A stretch of DNA of 64,000 nucleotides from Longitalea arenae (GCF_016924755.1 NZ_JAFFJX010000010.1:142918-206917), one strand, 5' to 3'. Shown: positions 50,350 to 59,549, counted from the stretch's first letter. A program made the numbers and translations. Notes: a model not told the origin generated them from the letters alone.

Positions 50350-51606
50350 TTATGCATTGTCAGCAATAAATTTCCGCAAAAGATTCAATGCCTGCATGGC
50401 CGTCATTTCAATATTCCGGTCACGGTCGAATCGGAACTGGAATTTATGCGTCACCAGCTTATTGCGGTCACCGGCAGCCACCCATACGGTACCGACTGGT
50501 TTTTCAGCGGAACCGCCATCTGGCCCCATAATACCCGAAACGGCCACTGCATAATCGGTATTCAGTTTGGCCAGGGCGCCGGCAGCCATTTCCTTCACCA
50601 CTTCTTCACTCACGGCACCCGCTTTTTGCAGGGTAGCCGGTGAAACATTCAATGCCGAGATCTTTATTTCATTATCGTAACTTATGATACTCCCTTTATA
50701 TATGTTGCTTGCCCCGGGAATAGCTGTTATAAGGTGGGCCATATAACCGCCGGTACAGCTTTCGGCGGTGGCCATGGTCTTGTTCACCGACCTTAACAAT
50801 TTACTGAGCACCATGGGCAGGCTTTCATCCTGATCGGTAACCAGCCATTCCTGAACCAGTACTTTCAGCCGGGCAAATTGCATATCCAGCTCTTTTTCGA
50901 GGAGCCCCTTATCGGTGCCCCACCCGGTGATGCGCAACCGTACCATTCCATAGTTAGGCAGATAGGCCAGCTTCAGGTGTTGCGGCAATTGTTCTTCCCA
51001 GTTTTTTATGCGTTCTGCAATGAACGATTCGCCCATGCCAACCGTAAGCAGGGTTCTGTGCGTTATGAATGGCATCGCAAAGGCCTGCTGCAGGCGTGGC
51101 AACACTTCGGTGATCATCAGTCCCTTCATTTCATGCGGCACACCCGGCAGAGAAACAAATACTTTACCATCTTTTTCAAACCACATGCCGGGCGCAGTGC
51201 CGCGGGCATTGGGCAGCACCGTACAAACATCGGGCACTTCCGCCTGTTTCAGGTTGCGTTCAATGATCGGGCGGCGGAAAACCTGTTCAAAAAGATAGAT
51301 GAGGTGTTTACGCACTTCTTCATTGACGACCATTTTTCCACCGAAATAGTCACACAATACCGGCTTGGTAATATCATCAGCCGTGGGGCCGAGGCCGCCG
51401 GTGATGATAATGATATGGGCATCGCGGCTTTCTTCATTGAGTGCGCGAATGATCTCTTCTTTATTATCCCCAACGGCCACTCTTCTTTTCACCCATACGC
51501 CAGCCTTGTTCAATTCCTGCGAAATGAAAGCGCTGTTGGTATCGATTACCTGGCCAATGAGCAGTTCATCGCCAATGGTTATTATGGAAGCGATAATTTT
51601 TTCCAT
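50350..51606 (-). CDS. cinA: CinA-family competence/damage-inducible protein
   Basis: The 418-residue protein has the N-terminal molybdopterin-binding-like domain (ITIGDELLIGQVIDTNSAFI, IITGGLGPTADDIT, SLPGVPHEMKGLM) and a C-terminal CinA domain of about 160 residues (TMATAESCTGGYMAHLITAIPG, YAVAVSGIMGPDGGSAEKPVGT). CinA proteins have nicotinamide mononucleotide deamidase and ADP-ribose pyrophosphatase activity, so this may act in NAD recycling. The promoter just upstream is a full consensus pair, and the ATG is 5 nt after the minus-7 box. Confidence 0.93.
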   Translation of the reverse strand: MEKIIASIITIGDELLIGQVIDTNSAFISQELNKAGVWVKRRVAVGDNKEEIIRALNEESRDAHIIIITGGLGPTADDITKPVLCDYFGGKMVVNEEVRKHLIYLFEQVFRRPIIERNLKQAEVPDVCTVLPNARGTAPGMWFEKDGKVFVSLPGVPHEMKGLMITEVLPRLQQAFAMPFITHRTLLTVGMGESFIAERIKNWEEQLPQHLKLAYLPNYGMVRLRITGWGTDKGLLEKELDMQFARLKVLVQEWLVTDQDESLPMVLSKLLRSVNKTMATAESCTGGYMAHLITAIPGASNIYKGSIISYDNEIKISALNVSPATLQKAGAVSEEVVKEMAAGALAKLNTDYAVAVSGIMGPDGGSAEKPVGTVWVAAGDRNKLVTHKFQFRFDRDRNIEMTAMQALNLLRKFIADNA

Positions 51607-51611
51607 AACAA

Positions 51612-51640
51612 CAAAAGTAGAAATAAAGTGCTAATGCAAA
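51612..51640 (-). promoter_or_regulatory. Full consensus promoter abutting cinA: TTTG - 17 bp - TACTTTTG
   Basis: Minus-strand TTTG (51640-51637) and TACTTTTG (51619-51612) are 17 bp apart, and the ATG at 51606 follows 5 nt later. Both elements match the Bacteroidota consensus perfectly. A nearly leaderless mRNA is predicted. Confidence 0.8.
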
Positions 51641-51649
51641 TAAAGAATC

Positions 51650-51752
51650 AGTTCCGGGTTGCAGGTTCCAGCTTACATGCAGAAAACAGTTTTACTTTAA
51701 CCATAAATAAAGTTTGTGGTACCTTGAAACCTGAAACCTGTAACTTGTAACC
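51650..51752. repeat. GGTTACAGG-family repeat before dacB
   Basis: TTCCGGGTTGCAGGTTCC lies on the left and TTGAAACCTGAAACCTGTAA then CTTGTAACCC on the right, in opposite orientations. The right arm ends directly at the dacB ATG. Confidence 0.6.
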
Positions 51753-51753
51753 C

Positions 51754-53163
51754 ATGAACAGACTGATCTTTGTCTTGTTATTTATAGCCGCACAAACGAG
51801 TGTGGCGCAAAATATAGCCACCAGACTTTCTAACGCAGTAAAAAAACTGGAGGCCGACCCCCAGGTACAATATGGTATTGTCAGTGTATATGTGGCCGAT
51901 GCAGTAAGCGGTAAACCGGTGTATGAGCACCATGCGCAAATGGGTTTGGCGCCGGCCAGTACCCAGAAACTGCTCACCAGTGTAGCTGCCTTTGACTTAC
52001 TGGGCGCCGATTACCGCTATAAAACGCTCATTGGCTATGATGGCCGTATTGAGCAAGGGGTATTACACGGGAACCTGCATATTAACGGTTATGGAGACCC
52101 TACATTGGGAAGCTGGCGCTGGGCGGACACCAAGGAAGAGGTGGTCTTCAAAAAAATAATAGCAGCGCTGCAGCAGCATCATATAACCCGCATTACAGGT
52201 CATGTGTTGCTGAACGATTCGGCATTTTCGGTACAACCGCTGCCCGGCGGCTGGATCTGGGATGATATTGGCAATTATTATGGGGCAGGAAGCTGGGCCA
52301 TCAACTGGCACGAGAACCAGTATGACCTGCATCTGGCGCCCGGGAAGAAAGAAGGGGACAGTACCAGGATCGTAAAGACGATCCCCGAATTGCAGGCGTA
52401 TGTGCTCAATAACTATATTACCACTGGTAAAAGGGGCAGTGGCGACAATGGCTTTATTTATTTGCCACCTTATTCAATCATCGGTTTTACGGAAGGTACG
52501 GTTCCCGCGGGCAACGAATCCTTTGTTATTTCCGGGGCTTTCCCCAATGCGCCCCTGCAGTTTTCGCATGAGCTGGAACAATTATTTAATAAAGAACATA
52601 TTGCCGTCACGGGCAAGTTCAAAATATATTCGCAAAGCAAGGCGAACAAAGAACATTGGCCGGTGATGCAAAAGGAATTGACGACGCTATTGTCGCCACC
52701 CCTGGAAAATATCAATTTCTGGTTTTTACGCAAGAGCATCAATCTTTATGGCGAAGCATTGATAAAGACCATCGCCTGGGAAAAAAGCGGTTTGGGCAGT
52801 ACGGAAAAAGGCGTTGAGCTGGTGCGCAATTTCTGGGCAGGCAATGGCATTGAGAAAGGCGCTATCAATATCATCGATGGCAGCGGGCTATCGCCCCAGA
52901 ACCGGGTAACCACCCACGCGGAGGTGAAGGTCCTGCAATATGCAAGAACACGGCCCTGGTTCAATGCGTTCTATAATGCGCTGCCCGAATACAATGGAAT
53001 GAAAATGAAAAGCGGCTCCATCGGCGGTGCGAGGGCCTTTGCCGGTTATCATACGGCAAAAGACGGAAAGCAGTATGTATTCTCGATCATTGTAAATAAT
53101 TATGAAGGATCGGCGGGGGATGTTGTGAAAAAGATGTATGCTGTTTTGGATCTATTGAAATAG
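51754..53163 (+). CDS. dacB: D-alanyl-D-alanine carboxypeptidase / endopeptidase (PBP4-type)
   Basis: The 469-residue protein has a signal peptide (MNRLIFVLLFIAAQTSVAQ, Gln at +1). The penicillin-binding active site has Ser69-Thr-Gln-Lys72 in PASTQKLLTS, an S-x-N motif in LRKSINLYGEALIK and a K-S-G in MKMKSGSIGGARAFAG near 416-420. PBP4-type enzymes trim or cleave peptidoglycan cross-links during septation and remodelling. Length is normal. It is divergent from cinA across a 147-bp gap that holds a repeat. Confidence 0.93.
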   Translation: MNRLIFVLLFIAAQTSVAQNIATRLSNAVKKLEADPQVQYGIVSVYVADAVSGKPVYEHHAQMGLAPASTQKLLTSVAAFDLLGADYRYKTLIGYDGRIEQGVLHGNLHINGYGDPTLGSWRWADTKEEVVFKKIIAALQQHHITRITGHVLLNDSAFSVQPLPGGWIWDDIGNYYGAGSWAINWHENQYDLHLAPGKKEGDSTRIVKTIPELQAYVLNNYITTGKRGSGDNGFIYLPPYSIIGFTEGTVPAGNESFVISGAFPNAPLQFSHELEQLFNKEHIAVTGKFKIYSQSKANKEHWPVMQKELTTLLSPPLENINFWFLRKSINLYGEALIKTIAWEKSGLGSTEKGVELVRNFWAGNGIEKGAINIIDGSGLSPQNRVTTHAEVKVLQYARTRPWFNAFYNALPEYNGMKMKSGSIGGARAFAGYHTAKDGKQYVFSIIVNNYEGSAGDVVKKMYAVLDLLK

Positions 53164-53360
53164 GGTAAGAGATTTGGAGATTTTGGGATTTAGACATTTA
53201 GAGATTTTGGGATTTTGAGCTTTATCAGAAAGTTCAAATTTGGGCAAATCTCAAAATCGCGAAATCACGAAATCAGAAATCGCGAAATCAGAAATCACGA
53301 AATCAGAAATCGCGAAATCAGAAATCGCGAAATCAGAAATCACGAAATCAGAAATCATTT
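53163..53360. repeat. GATTTC-family element with conserved core between dacB and a thioesterase gene
   Basis: The left arm begins at the dacB stop codon and has GATTTTGGGATTT words. The core (53217-53250) has GAGCTTTATCAGAAAG then TTCAAATTTGGGCAAATC. The right arm repeats AAATCGCGAAATCAG seven times and ends at the thioesterase stop. Confidence 0.88.
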
Positions 53361-53765
53361 AAAGAAGGGTTTCAGTTTGTCGTACAACTGTGCAGGCATG
53401 GTCGTTTTTTGCATGCCACTGGCCGTAACGAAGAACAGTACGACCCGCCCTACGGTCAGCAGTTTTTTATTTTCGTTAAATACTTCCTGGTGAAATTCGA
53501 TCTTATGATCGGTTGGTAATTCTTTCAGGGTGGTCTTAATGGTCAGCAGGTCGTCGTAATGGGCCGTGCGTAAATAGCGGCAATGCAATTCAACAACCGG
53601 CATAATGACGCCCATGGCTTCCATGTCTTTATATGTAAAACCCAACTGGCGGATAGATTCGGCGCGACCTACTTCGAAATACTGGGCATAGTTGCCGTAG
53701 TACACTACATTCATCTGGTCGGTTTCGGCATAACGAACACGGATCTGTGTCTCTGAAATGAACAT
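53355..53765 (-). CDS. Acyl-CoA thioesterase, 4HBT hot-dog fold
   Basis: The 136-residue protein has the YbgC/FadM-like motif RVRYAETDQMNVVYYGNYA (catalytic Asp/Tyr region near residues 8-26) and a hot-dog core ending FVTASGMQKTTMP. It cleaves acyl-CoA thioesters; a 1,4-dihydroxy-2-naphthoyl-CoA thioesterase role in menaquinone synthesis is possible. The start at 53765 was chosen because the longer frame adds residues from a repeat. Its stop lies in a GATTTC element, and a GGTCAATGG element lies upstream. Confidence 0.88.
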   Translation of the reverse strand: MFISETQIRVRYAETDQMNVVYYGNYAQYFEVGRAESIRQLGFTYKDMEAMGVIMPVVELHCRYLRTAHYDDLLTIKTTLKELPTDHKIEFHQEVFNENKKLLTVGRVVLFFVTASGMQKTTMPAQLYDKLKPFFK

Positions 53766-53983
53766 GGTCAATGGTGAATGGGTCAATGGTCAATAGCTAA
53801 TCCAATTTGAAATGAATAGCTGTTTGCATAATGCGGTTTTCGAATGACCCCGACTAATTTAATGTTAAATAAAAAATATTGAAAGATAGCAAATGTTGGG
53901 TTAACATGAACAGCGGGTTGTGAGTGATCAGTGGCGGGTTCCGGAATACGGATATCATTCACCACTGACCATTCACCGTTCAC
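53764..53983. repeat. GGTCAATGGTGAATGG inverted repeat gap
   Basis: ATGGTCAATGGTGAATGG (53764-53781) is identical to 23432-23449. The opposite strand appears at 53954-53985 as ATTCACCACTGACCATTCACC then GTTCACC. The element spans the gap between the thioesterase and DoxX genes, both leftward. Confidence 0.7.
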
Positions 53984-54391
53984 CTATTTACCCATAGCAC
54001 CATCGATGCTATACTTGCCAGGACCCATTAATAAGGTGCTGAAAAATCCGGCGAGATACAGTACTGCCACTTCATTATCGCCCCGGAACCCTTTGTGGAT
54101 CATGAAAACGGCCACTAAAAATGTGATCACAATAGGGATCGTCATGATGCGGGTAAAAAGGCCGAGGATTACAAATACAGCACAGAATACTTCTGCAAAC
54201 AATACCAGCATCAGAGATGGCATGTGCCCGATATGAAAGGGGTCGGGAAAGCTGTTTTGTCTTTCAGCAAAATGTTTCAGCTTGTCAATTCCATGATTTA
54301 CGAGGAGCAAGAGACCAAAAGTGACCCGTAATAATAACACGGCGATATTAAAAGCGGTTTCGGAACAGGCGGTGCTCAATAGTCTTTTCAT
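53984..54391 (-). CDS. DoxX-family membrane protein
   Basis: The 135-residue protein has four predicted membrane helices, with AVLLLRVTFGLLLLVNHGID (residues 19-38), VLFAEVFCAVFVILGLFTRI and MTIPIVITFLVAVFMI. DoxX-like proteins are quinone-linked or redox-associated membrane proteins of unclear role. The start at 54391 (MKRLLSTAC) was chosen because the frame's first ATG at 54415 lies inside a minus-7 box. Confidence 0.85.
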   Translation of the reverse strand: MKRLLSTACSETAFNIAVLLLRVTFGLLLLVNHGIDKLKHFAERQNSFPDPFHIGHMPSLMLVLFAEVFCAVFVILGLFTRIMTIPIVITFLVAVFMIHKGFRGDNEVAVLYLAGFFSTLLMGPGKYSIDGAMGK

Positions 54392-54412
54392 GAGTTCGTT
54401 TTTAAGGTGGGT

Positions 54413-54420
54413 CAAAAATA
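54413..54420 (-). promoter_or_regulatory. Minus-7 box for doxX (TATTTTTG)
   Basis: A perfect TAnnTTTG box on the minus strand lies 21 nt before the ATG at 54391 and overlaps the longer frame's ATG at 54415. Confidence 0.55.
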
Positions 54421-54562
54421 CGGGTATTTATTTTTCACATTTAGTATTAAAAAGATTTGTTAATCCTGGCACTTATCCACATCTGTTTGGAACGATGTTT
54501 GGTTAAAGGGTAAATATTTAGAACCTTTACGAAGTTTTACCTATCACCTTAAGGACACTGGA

Positions 54563-57500
54563 ATGAAACAAACGACAGCCTTCATAACCCTCTTAGGTCT
54601 TTTTCATTTTTCCTATGCCCAGCAAACCCGTGTAATCACTGATCCCCAGGCCACTTTCAAACAAGCAAAAGAATATTATCAACGGGAGCAATACAGTCTG
54701 GCATATCCATTATTAAAAGACCTGCAATTACAACAAACATCCGCCGACCGTAGTGACCAGGCTATAACGTACCAGGAAATAAAATATTACAGCACGGTCT
54801 GCGCACTCAAACAGGATGAAGAAGGCGCCGTATTGAATGCCCGTAAATTCATTGAGCTCGAAGACAATGCCGCCCGGGTGCAAATGATGAGCTTTCACCT
54901 GGCGGAATATTATTTCCGGCAGGGTGATTATGCCCAGGCAGCTTCTTTATATGAAACCGTTAAGATCGGTAACCTGAGCAACCGCGAGATCGGCGATATG
55001 AAGTTCCATCTCGGTTATGGTTATTTTGTTTCCAAACAGTTCGACAAGGCCAAACCGATGTTCAATGCCATCCGGCAAATGAAGGATGACCCCAATTATG
55101 CCGATGCCAATTACTATTATGGCTTTATTTGTTTTTATGAAAAGAATTATAAAGACGCACTGGCCGCCTTTACAGTGGTAGAAGACCATCCCAATTATGG
55201 CAAAGTAGTTCCTTTTTATATCGCCGGTATTTATTATTCACTGGGCCAAAAAGAAAAAGCGCTGGAATATGCCGAGGCAAAACTCAAAAGAGGCAACCTC
55301 TATTACGATACGCAGATGCGCCAGATGGTAGGCCATGCGTATTTTGAAAAAAGACAGTTCGATAAAGCCCTGCCATACCTGGAGACCTACGTTAAGAAAG
55401 CGGATAGCGTAAAACGGGAAGATATCTACGAGCTTTCTTACAGCTATTATGAAGCAAAGAACTGGAACAAAGCGATAGAAGGATTTAAACAGATCAGCGG
55501 CAAGGAAGATTCGCTGGCGCAGAACGCCATGTACCTGCTGGGCGATGCCTATTTAAAAACCGGGCAGAAAGCCAATGCCCGCAATGCCTTTCAACTGGGG
55601 GCACGCAACAGCAGCAATCAAAAACAACAGGAGGTTTCTCAGTTCAATTATGCGAAATTATCATACGAGCTCGGTTACCAGGATGTGGCCCTTTCTGAAT
55701 TACAGGAGTTCCTGACCAAGTACCCGCAATCGGAATACAACAACGAAGCAAAAGAACTGCTGGTAAATATGCTGGCCAGCACCAATAACTATAAAGATGC
55801 CCTGGCACTGATAGAATCGGTGAAGAATCCATCTTCCAATGCCAGGAAACTGTACCCGGTAGTATTGTACGGCCGGGCCACTGAATTGATCAATGATGGA
55901 ATGCTGGTGACTGCCAATGAGCTGCTCACCAAGGCAGAATCAGACGCCAACAATACGGGTGTATTACCCCAGATCCATTTCTGGCGTGGCGAAATTTCTT
56001 ACCGGCTGAATAAACTGGATGATGCCATCCGGTATTATTTTGAATACCTGAAACGCCCGGTCTCGTATATAGAAATAAATCGCACCAACGCCTATTACAA
56101 CCTGGGCTATTGCTTTTTGAAAAGAGAGAATTATAACCAGGCGCTTGGTTATTTTGAAAAAGTGGTTACCAACCCGAAAATAAATGCCAATCCCCTTGAG
56201 CAGGACGCTTATGTGCGGAGTGCCGATTGTTATTATATGAACCGCGATTTCAAAAAAGCGATGGCCATGTATGATAAAGTGATCGGTTATTCATGGGCTG
56301 CGGGCGACTATGCTACCTTCCAAAAGGCCATGATCACCGGGGTCAATAATGAAAAAGAAAAGATCAACCTGCTTGCCACCATTGCCCGCCGTTATCCGCA
56401 ATCGAACCTGCTGGCCGATGCCAATATGGAAATTGCCATGACCTATATTGCGGGTGAGCAGTTCCGCGAAGCCATTCCATATTTGAAGAATGTGGTCAGC
56501 GATCCGGTTCCTTCCCTCAAGCCAAAGGCCTATCTTAAAATGGGTATCGCTTATTACAACCTGAATAATGATAATGAAGCGCTGAAACAGTATACCAATG
56601 TATTGCAGCAGTTCCCCAACTCACCCGAAGCGGAAGCCGCATTGGAGAACGCCCGCCTTATTTATGTGGAGCAGGGAAAGACCAGCGAATACATAACATT
56701 TGCGCGCTCCATGGGTAAAGAAATTACCAATAACCAGGAAGATGAGCTGATGTATCAACAGGCCGAAGTGCAATTCAATAATGGTAATTTCCCCGGCGCC
56801 GCCAAGAAATTTGAGGAATATCTTACCCGTTTCCCGGATGGCAAATTCGCCATGGAAGCATTATACTACAAAAGCGAAATTTATTATAATCAGAAAGACT
56901 GGACGAAAGCAGCAGAAGGATATGAAAAATTATCTGAGCTGGTGCCTAACAAATTTGGTGAAAAAGCATTGCTGAATGCTGCCCGCCTCAACTTCTTTGA
57001 ACTGAAGAATTATGAAAAGTCGGAGAAGTATTTTACCAGGCTGAAAGAGTTTGCCGGCTCCCAGGAAAACAAACTGGAAGCCATGCGTGGCTTGCTGCGC
57101 AGCCAGTTCCAGTTGCAAAAATGGACCGATGCGGTTACGAATGCGAAAGACCTGTTGAGCCAGAAAGGTATTGGTTCCGACGATAAGGTGATTGCCAATA
57201 TGGCCATTGCGAAATCCTTCCAGACCTCCAACCAATGCGATCAGGCGATCAGTTATTACCGGCAGGTAGTGTCCCTGAATAAATCAGCCTATGGAGCAGA
57301 AGCCCGGTATGAAATTGCCAATTGCTTTTTCGTACAGGACCGGCTGGCCGATGCAGAGAAAGCAGCCTTTGAAGTAGTGAATAAATCGGGTTCATACGAA
57401 GTATGGGTAACCAAAGCCTATCTTTTGTTAGGCGATGTGTACCTGAAGCAGAAGGATTATTTCAATGCAAAGGCTACTTTCCAAAGTATTGTGGACAATG

Positions 57501-57589
57501 CCAAACTGGAAGACCTTCGCCAGGAAGCAGAACGTAAGCTTAAGCAAACCCAGGATGAGGAGCGGAAGAACAGTAAGGTGGGAGGATAG
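54563..57589 (+). CDS. Giant TPR-repeat secreted protein
   Basis: The 1008-residue protein has a signal peptide (FITLLGLFHFSYAQ, Gln at +1) and is almost entirely tetratricopeptide repeats, with about 20 copies of the A-x-x-Y-x-x-A pattern (YYQREQYSLAYPLLKDLQ, YFRQGDYAQAASLYETV, NYNQALGYFEKVV). TPR solenoids mediate protein-protein contacts. Its C-terminus is basic (KQTQDEERKNSKVGG). A beta-barrel protein and an HU-like membrane protein follow in the same direction, suggesting an envelope assembly module. The exact role is unknown. Confidence 0.88.
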   Translation: MKQTTAFITLLGLFHFSYAQQTRVITDPQATFKQAKEYYQREQYSLAYPLLKDLQLQQTSADRSDQAITYQEIKYYSTVCALKQDEEGAVLNARKFIELEDNAARVQMMSFHLAEYYFRQGDYAQAASLYETVKIGNLSNREIGDMKFHLGYGYFVSKQFDKAKPMFNAIRQMKDDPNYADANYYYGFICFYEKNYKDALAAFTVVEDHPNYGKVVPFYIAGIYYSLGQKEKALEYAEAKLKRGNLYYDTQMRQMVGHAYFEKRQFDKALPYLETYVKKADSVKREDIYELSYSYYEAKNWNKAIEGFKQISGKEDSLAQNAMYLLGDAYLKTGQKANARNAFQLGARNSSNQKQQEVSQFNYAKLSYELGYQDVALSELQEFLTKYPQSEYNNEAKELLVNMLASTNNYKDALALIESVKNPSSNARKLYPVVLYGRATELINDGMLVTANELLTKAESDANNTGVLPQIHFWRGEISYRLNKLDDAIRYYFEYLKRPVSYIEINRTNAYYNLGYCFLKRENYNQALGYFEKVVTNPKINANPLEQDAYVRSADCYYMNRDFKKAMAMYDKVIGYSWAAGDYATFQKAMITGVNNEKEKINLLATIARRYPQSNLLADANMEIAMTYIAGEQFREAIPYLKNVVSDPVPSLKPKAYLKMGIAYYNLNNDNEALKQYTNVLQQFPNSPEAEAALENARLIYVEQGKTSEYITFARSMGKEITNNQEDELMYQQAEVQFNNGNFPGAAKKFEEYLTRFPDGKFAMEALYYKSEIYYNQKDWTKAAEGYEKLSELVPNKFGEKALLNAARLNFFELKNYEKSEKYFTRLKEFAGSQENKLEAMRGLLRSQFQLQKWTDAVTNAKDLLSQKGIGSDDKVIANMAIAKSFQTSNQCDQAISYYRQVVSLNKSAYGAEARYEIANCFFVQDRLADAEKAAFEVVNKSGSYEVWVTKAYLLLGDVYLKQKDYFNAKATFQSIVDNAKLEDLRQEAERKLKQTQDEERKNSKVGG

Positions 57590-57591
57590 TT

Positions 57592-57751
57592 GAACGAGTT
57601 GACGGGTTAACACAGTTTGCCAGTTAATAAGTTATATAGTTCTTAAGTTATTAAGTTAATAGGTTATTGGCTTATGAGGAAGCAATGAAATTCGTGAGCT
57701 ATTCATCATTGACCATTGACCATTCGGCATACACCATTGACAATTCACGAA
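57592..57751. repeat. Mixed repeat gap after the TPR gene
   Basis: GTTGAACGAGTTGACGGG and AGTTATTAAGTTAATAGG words occupy the left part. CATTGACCATTGACCATTC then ACCATTGACAATTCACG occupy the right part. GCAATGAAATTC lies between, resembling the inner core of other elements. Confidence 0.6.
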
Positions 57752-57764
57752 CATCGTTTTTCAG

Positions 57765-59432
57765 ATGAATAAACAATTCAGAACAACAGTTTTTCTTATC
57801 AGTGGTTGCTTATTGGGCACTACGGTAATTGCCCAGGAACCCAAGGGAAAGACCATTGATGTAACCTCTACATTTAAACCGGTATTACGGGAGGCGTCAA
57901 AGATCAATTTCAATGCAACAGAGCCGGCGGTAGATACTACCAAACCCCGGCTTAATTATAATATCCCTGCACAGAACCTGTTTTTCACCTATCAGCCTGC
58001 CGGCGTTCATCCGGTGGCGTTAAAAGCCGATTCGGTGAACGATTGGGTTAACAGCAATTACATAAAAGCGGGTATCGGTAATATTCATCAGCCCTTTATA
58101 AAAGCGGGATTCAGCTTTGGGGATGGCCAGAAAACTTTCTTTAATATTTTTGGCAATCATTATACGTCGAAAGGAGAACTGCCATTTCAAAAGAACAGTC
58201 AGACCAGTGTAGGCGCCGCCGCTACCTATAAAACGTCGAAGAACCTCGAATGGAATGGAAGCCTGGGCTTCCGCAGCGACGATTACTATTTATACGGGTT
58301 CAAACCAGATTCCCTGGCTGAGGTATTCACTAAAGACGATCTGAAGCAAAAGTTTCAAACCATTGAAGGAAAGATCGATTTCAGAAATATTGCTCCTACT
58401 GAATTTGGCCTGAATTTCCATCCGAGCATCCGGGTGAGTGGATTTAACGGAACCACTTTTGGCAATAAAGCTACAGAGACCAACACGGTGCTGAACCTGC
58501 CGCTGGAAAAGACCTTTGGCGACAGTGAAAAATTCGCCTTTAATATTGGCGCTACCGCAGACCTTACCAATTACAAGAACGACAACCTGAAGACCGATAA
58601 AAAAAGTATTCAGAATAACTTGTACCAGATTGCCACAGCCGTATCGGTGAAGACCGGTAACCTGTACCTGCATGCGGGGATCCTGCCTTCCTGGGATCAG
58701 AAGAAATTCCACATGTTGCCCAATGTTATGGCCGACATTACCACCAACGACAAACAGTTAACCCTGCAATTGGGTTGGGTAGGTTCTTACAGCAAGGGTT
58801 CTTATCAGCGTTTTGCCTCCATCAATCCCTGGCTGGCGCAACCCGATTCGCTGCTGAATACGCGCACCATCGAAATGTATGGTGGCATCAAAGGTTCTTT
58901 GGGCGATCATTTTACCTATTCAGCTAAATTGGGTTTAGCGACCTATCATAATATGCCATTATTTGTAAATGACACACTTTACGGCAATACCTTCAATATT
59001 CGTTATGAGCCCAAGATGAATAACCTGCGTTTGCACAGTGAGATCGCTTATACCGTTGGTGAAAAGTTCACTGCCAGTGGCGGGTTGACCTGGAATAATT
59101 ACTATAAGCAGGAGCGGGAGGCAGATCCTTATGGATTGATCCCGATAGAGCTCAATGCAGCCATACGCTGGCAGTTGCTGAAAGACCTGTTCTTTTACAG
59201 CGAGTTGTGGACCTGGACCAAGCCCAAATACCTGTCGAAGAATGGCGACAGTTATAAAGGTGATAATGCATTCGACCTGAATGCAGGCGCTGAGTTCAGG
59301 ATCACCAGGAACTTTAATTTGTGGGTTCAACTTAATAATTTGTTAAATGACAGGTACCAGCGCTGGAACCAGTACGAGGTGTTTGGTTTCAGTATTCTGG
59401 GAGGTATAACTTATTCGTTTAATACGAAATAG
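57765..59432 (+). CDS. Outer-membrane beta-barrel protein
   Basis: The 555-residue protein has a signal peptide (TTVFLISGCLLGTTVIAQ, Gln at +1), a short N-terminal stretch VTSTFKPVLREASKINFNAT typical of a Bacteroidota barrel group, and then about 14 alternating strand pairs such as LEWNGSLGFRSDDYYLYGF and FTYSAKLGLATYHNMPL. It ends VFGFSILGGITYSFNTK, a barrel-type C-terminal strand. A TonB-dependent-receptor plug was not identified. The gene is next to the TPR gene, and the two probably act at the same envelope site. Confidence 0.82.
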   Translation: MNKQFRTTVFLISGCLLGTTVIAQEPKGKTIDVTSTFKPVLREASKINFNATEPAVDTTKPRLNYNIPAQNLFFTYQPAGVHPVALKADSVNDWVNSNYIKAGIGNIHQPFIKAGFSFGDGQKTFFNIFGNHYTSKGELPFQKNSQTSVGAAATYKTSKNLEWNGSLGFRSDDYYLYGFKPDSLAEVFTKDDLKQKFQTIEGKIDFRNIAPTEFGLNFHPSIRVSGFNGTTFGNKATETNTVLNLPLEKTFGDSEKFAFNIGATADLTNYKNDNLKTDKKSIQNNLYQIATAVSVKTGNLYLHAGILPSWDQKKFHMLPNVMADITTNDKQLTLQLGWVGSYSKGSYQRFASINPWLAQPDSLLNTRTIEMYGGIKGSLGDHFTYSAKLGLATYHNMPLFVNDTLYGNTFNIRYEPKMNNLRLHSEIAYTVGEKFTASGGLTWNNYYKQEREADPYGLIPIELNAAIRWQLLKDLFFYSELWTWTKPKYLSKNGDSYKGDNAFDLNAGAEFRITRNFNLWVQLNNLLNDRYQRWNQYEVFGFSILGGITYSFNTK

Positions 59433-59438
59433 GAAGTC

Positions 59439-59549
59439 AATAATCAATTGACAATAAGCAATTAGCAAAGCCCGCCGATAGTCGGGCTTTTGCATTATCC
59501 GCACCCTTGCCAATGGCTTGTTGCTGATTGCCTGTTTGCCATAGGTGGA
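59439..59549. repeat. CAATTGACAATAAGC inverted repeat
   Basis: AATAATCAATTGACAATAAGC then AATTAGC forms the left arm. GCCAATGGCTTGTTGC then TGATTGCCTGTTTGCC forms a degenerate right arm. The terminator of the barrel gene is in the centre. Confidence 0.5.
59465..59493 (+). terminator. Intrinsic terminator after the barrel gene
   Basis: GCAAAGCCCG (59465-59474) pairs with CGGGCTTTTGC (59483-59493), a near-perfect stem with an internal T-run. Confidence 0.75.

Noticed and set aside
50878..51750. 290-codon rightward open frame over cinA
   Set aside because: It is antisense to cinA and has no signal, domain or conserved motif. Long antisense frames are common in GC-balanced coding DNA.
51650..51977. 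Leftward open frame of 109 codons over the cinA/dacB gap
   Set aside because: It overlaps dacB antisense and a repeat, and it has no family features.
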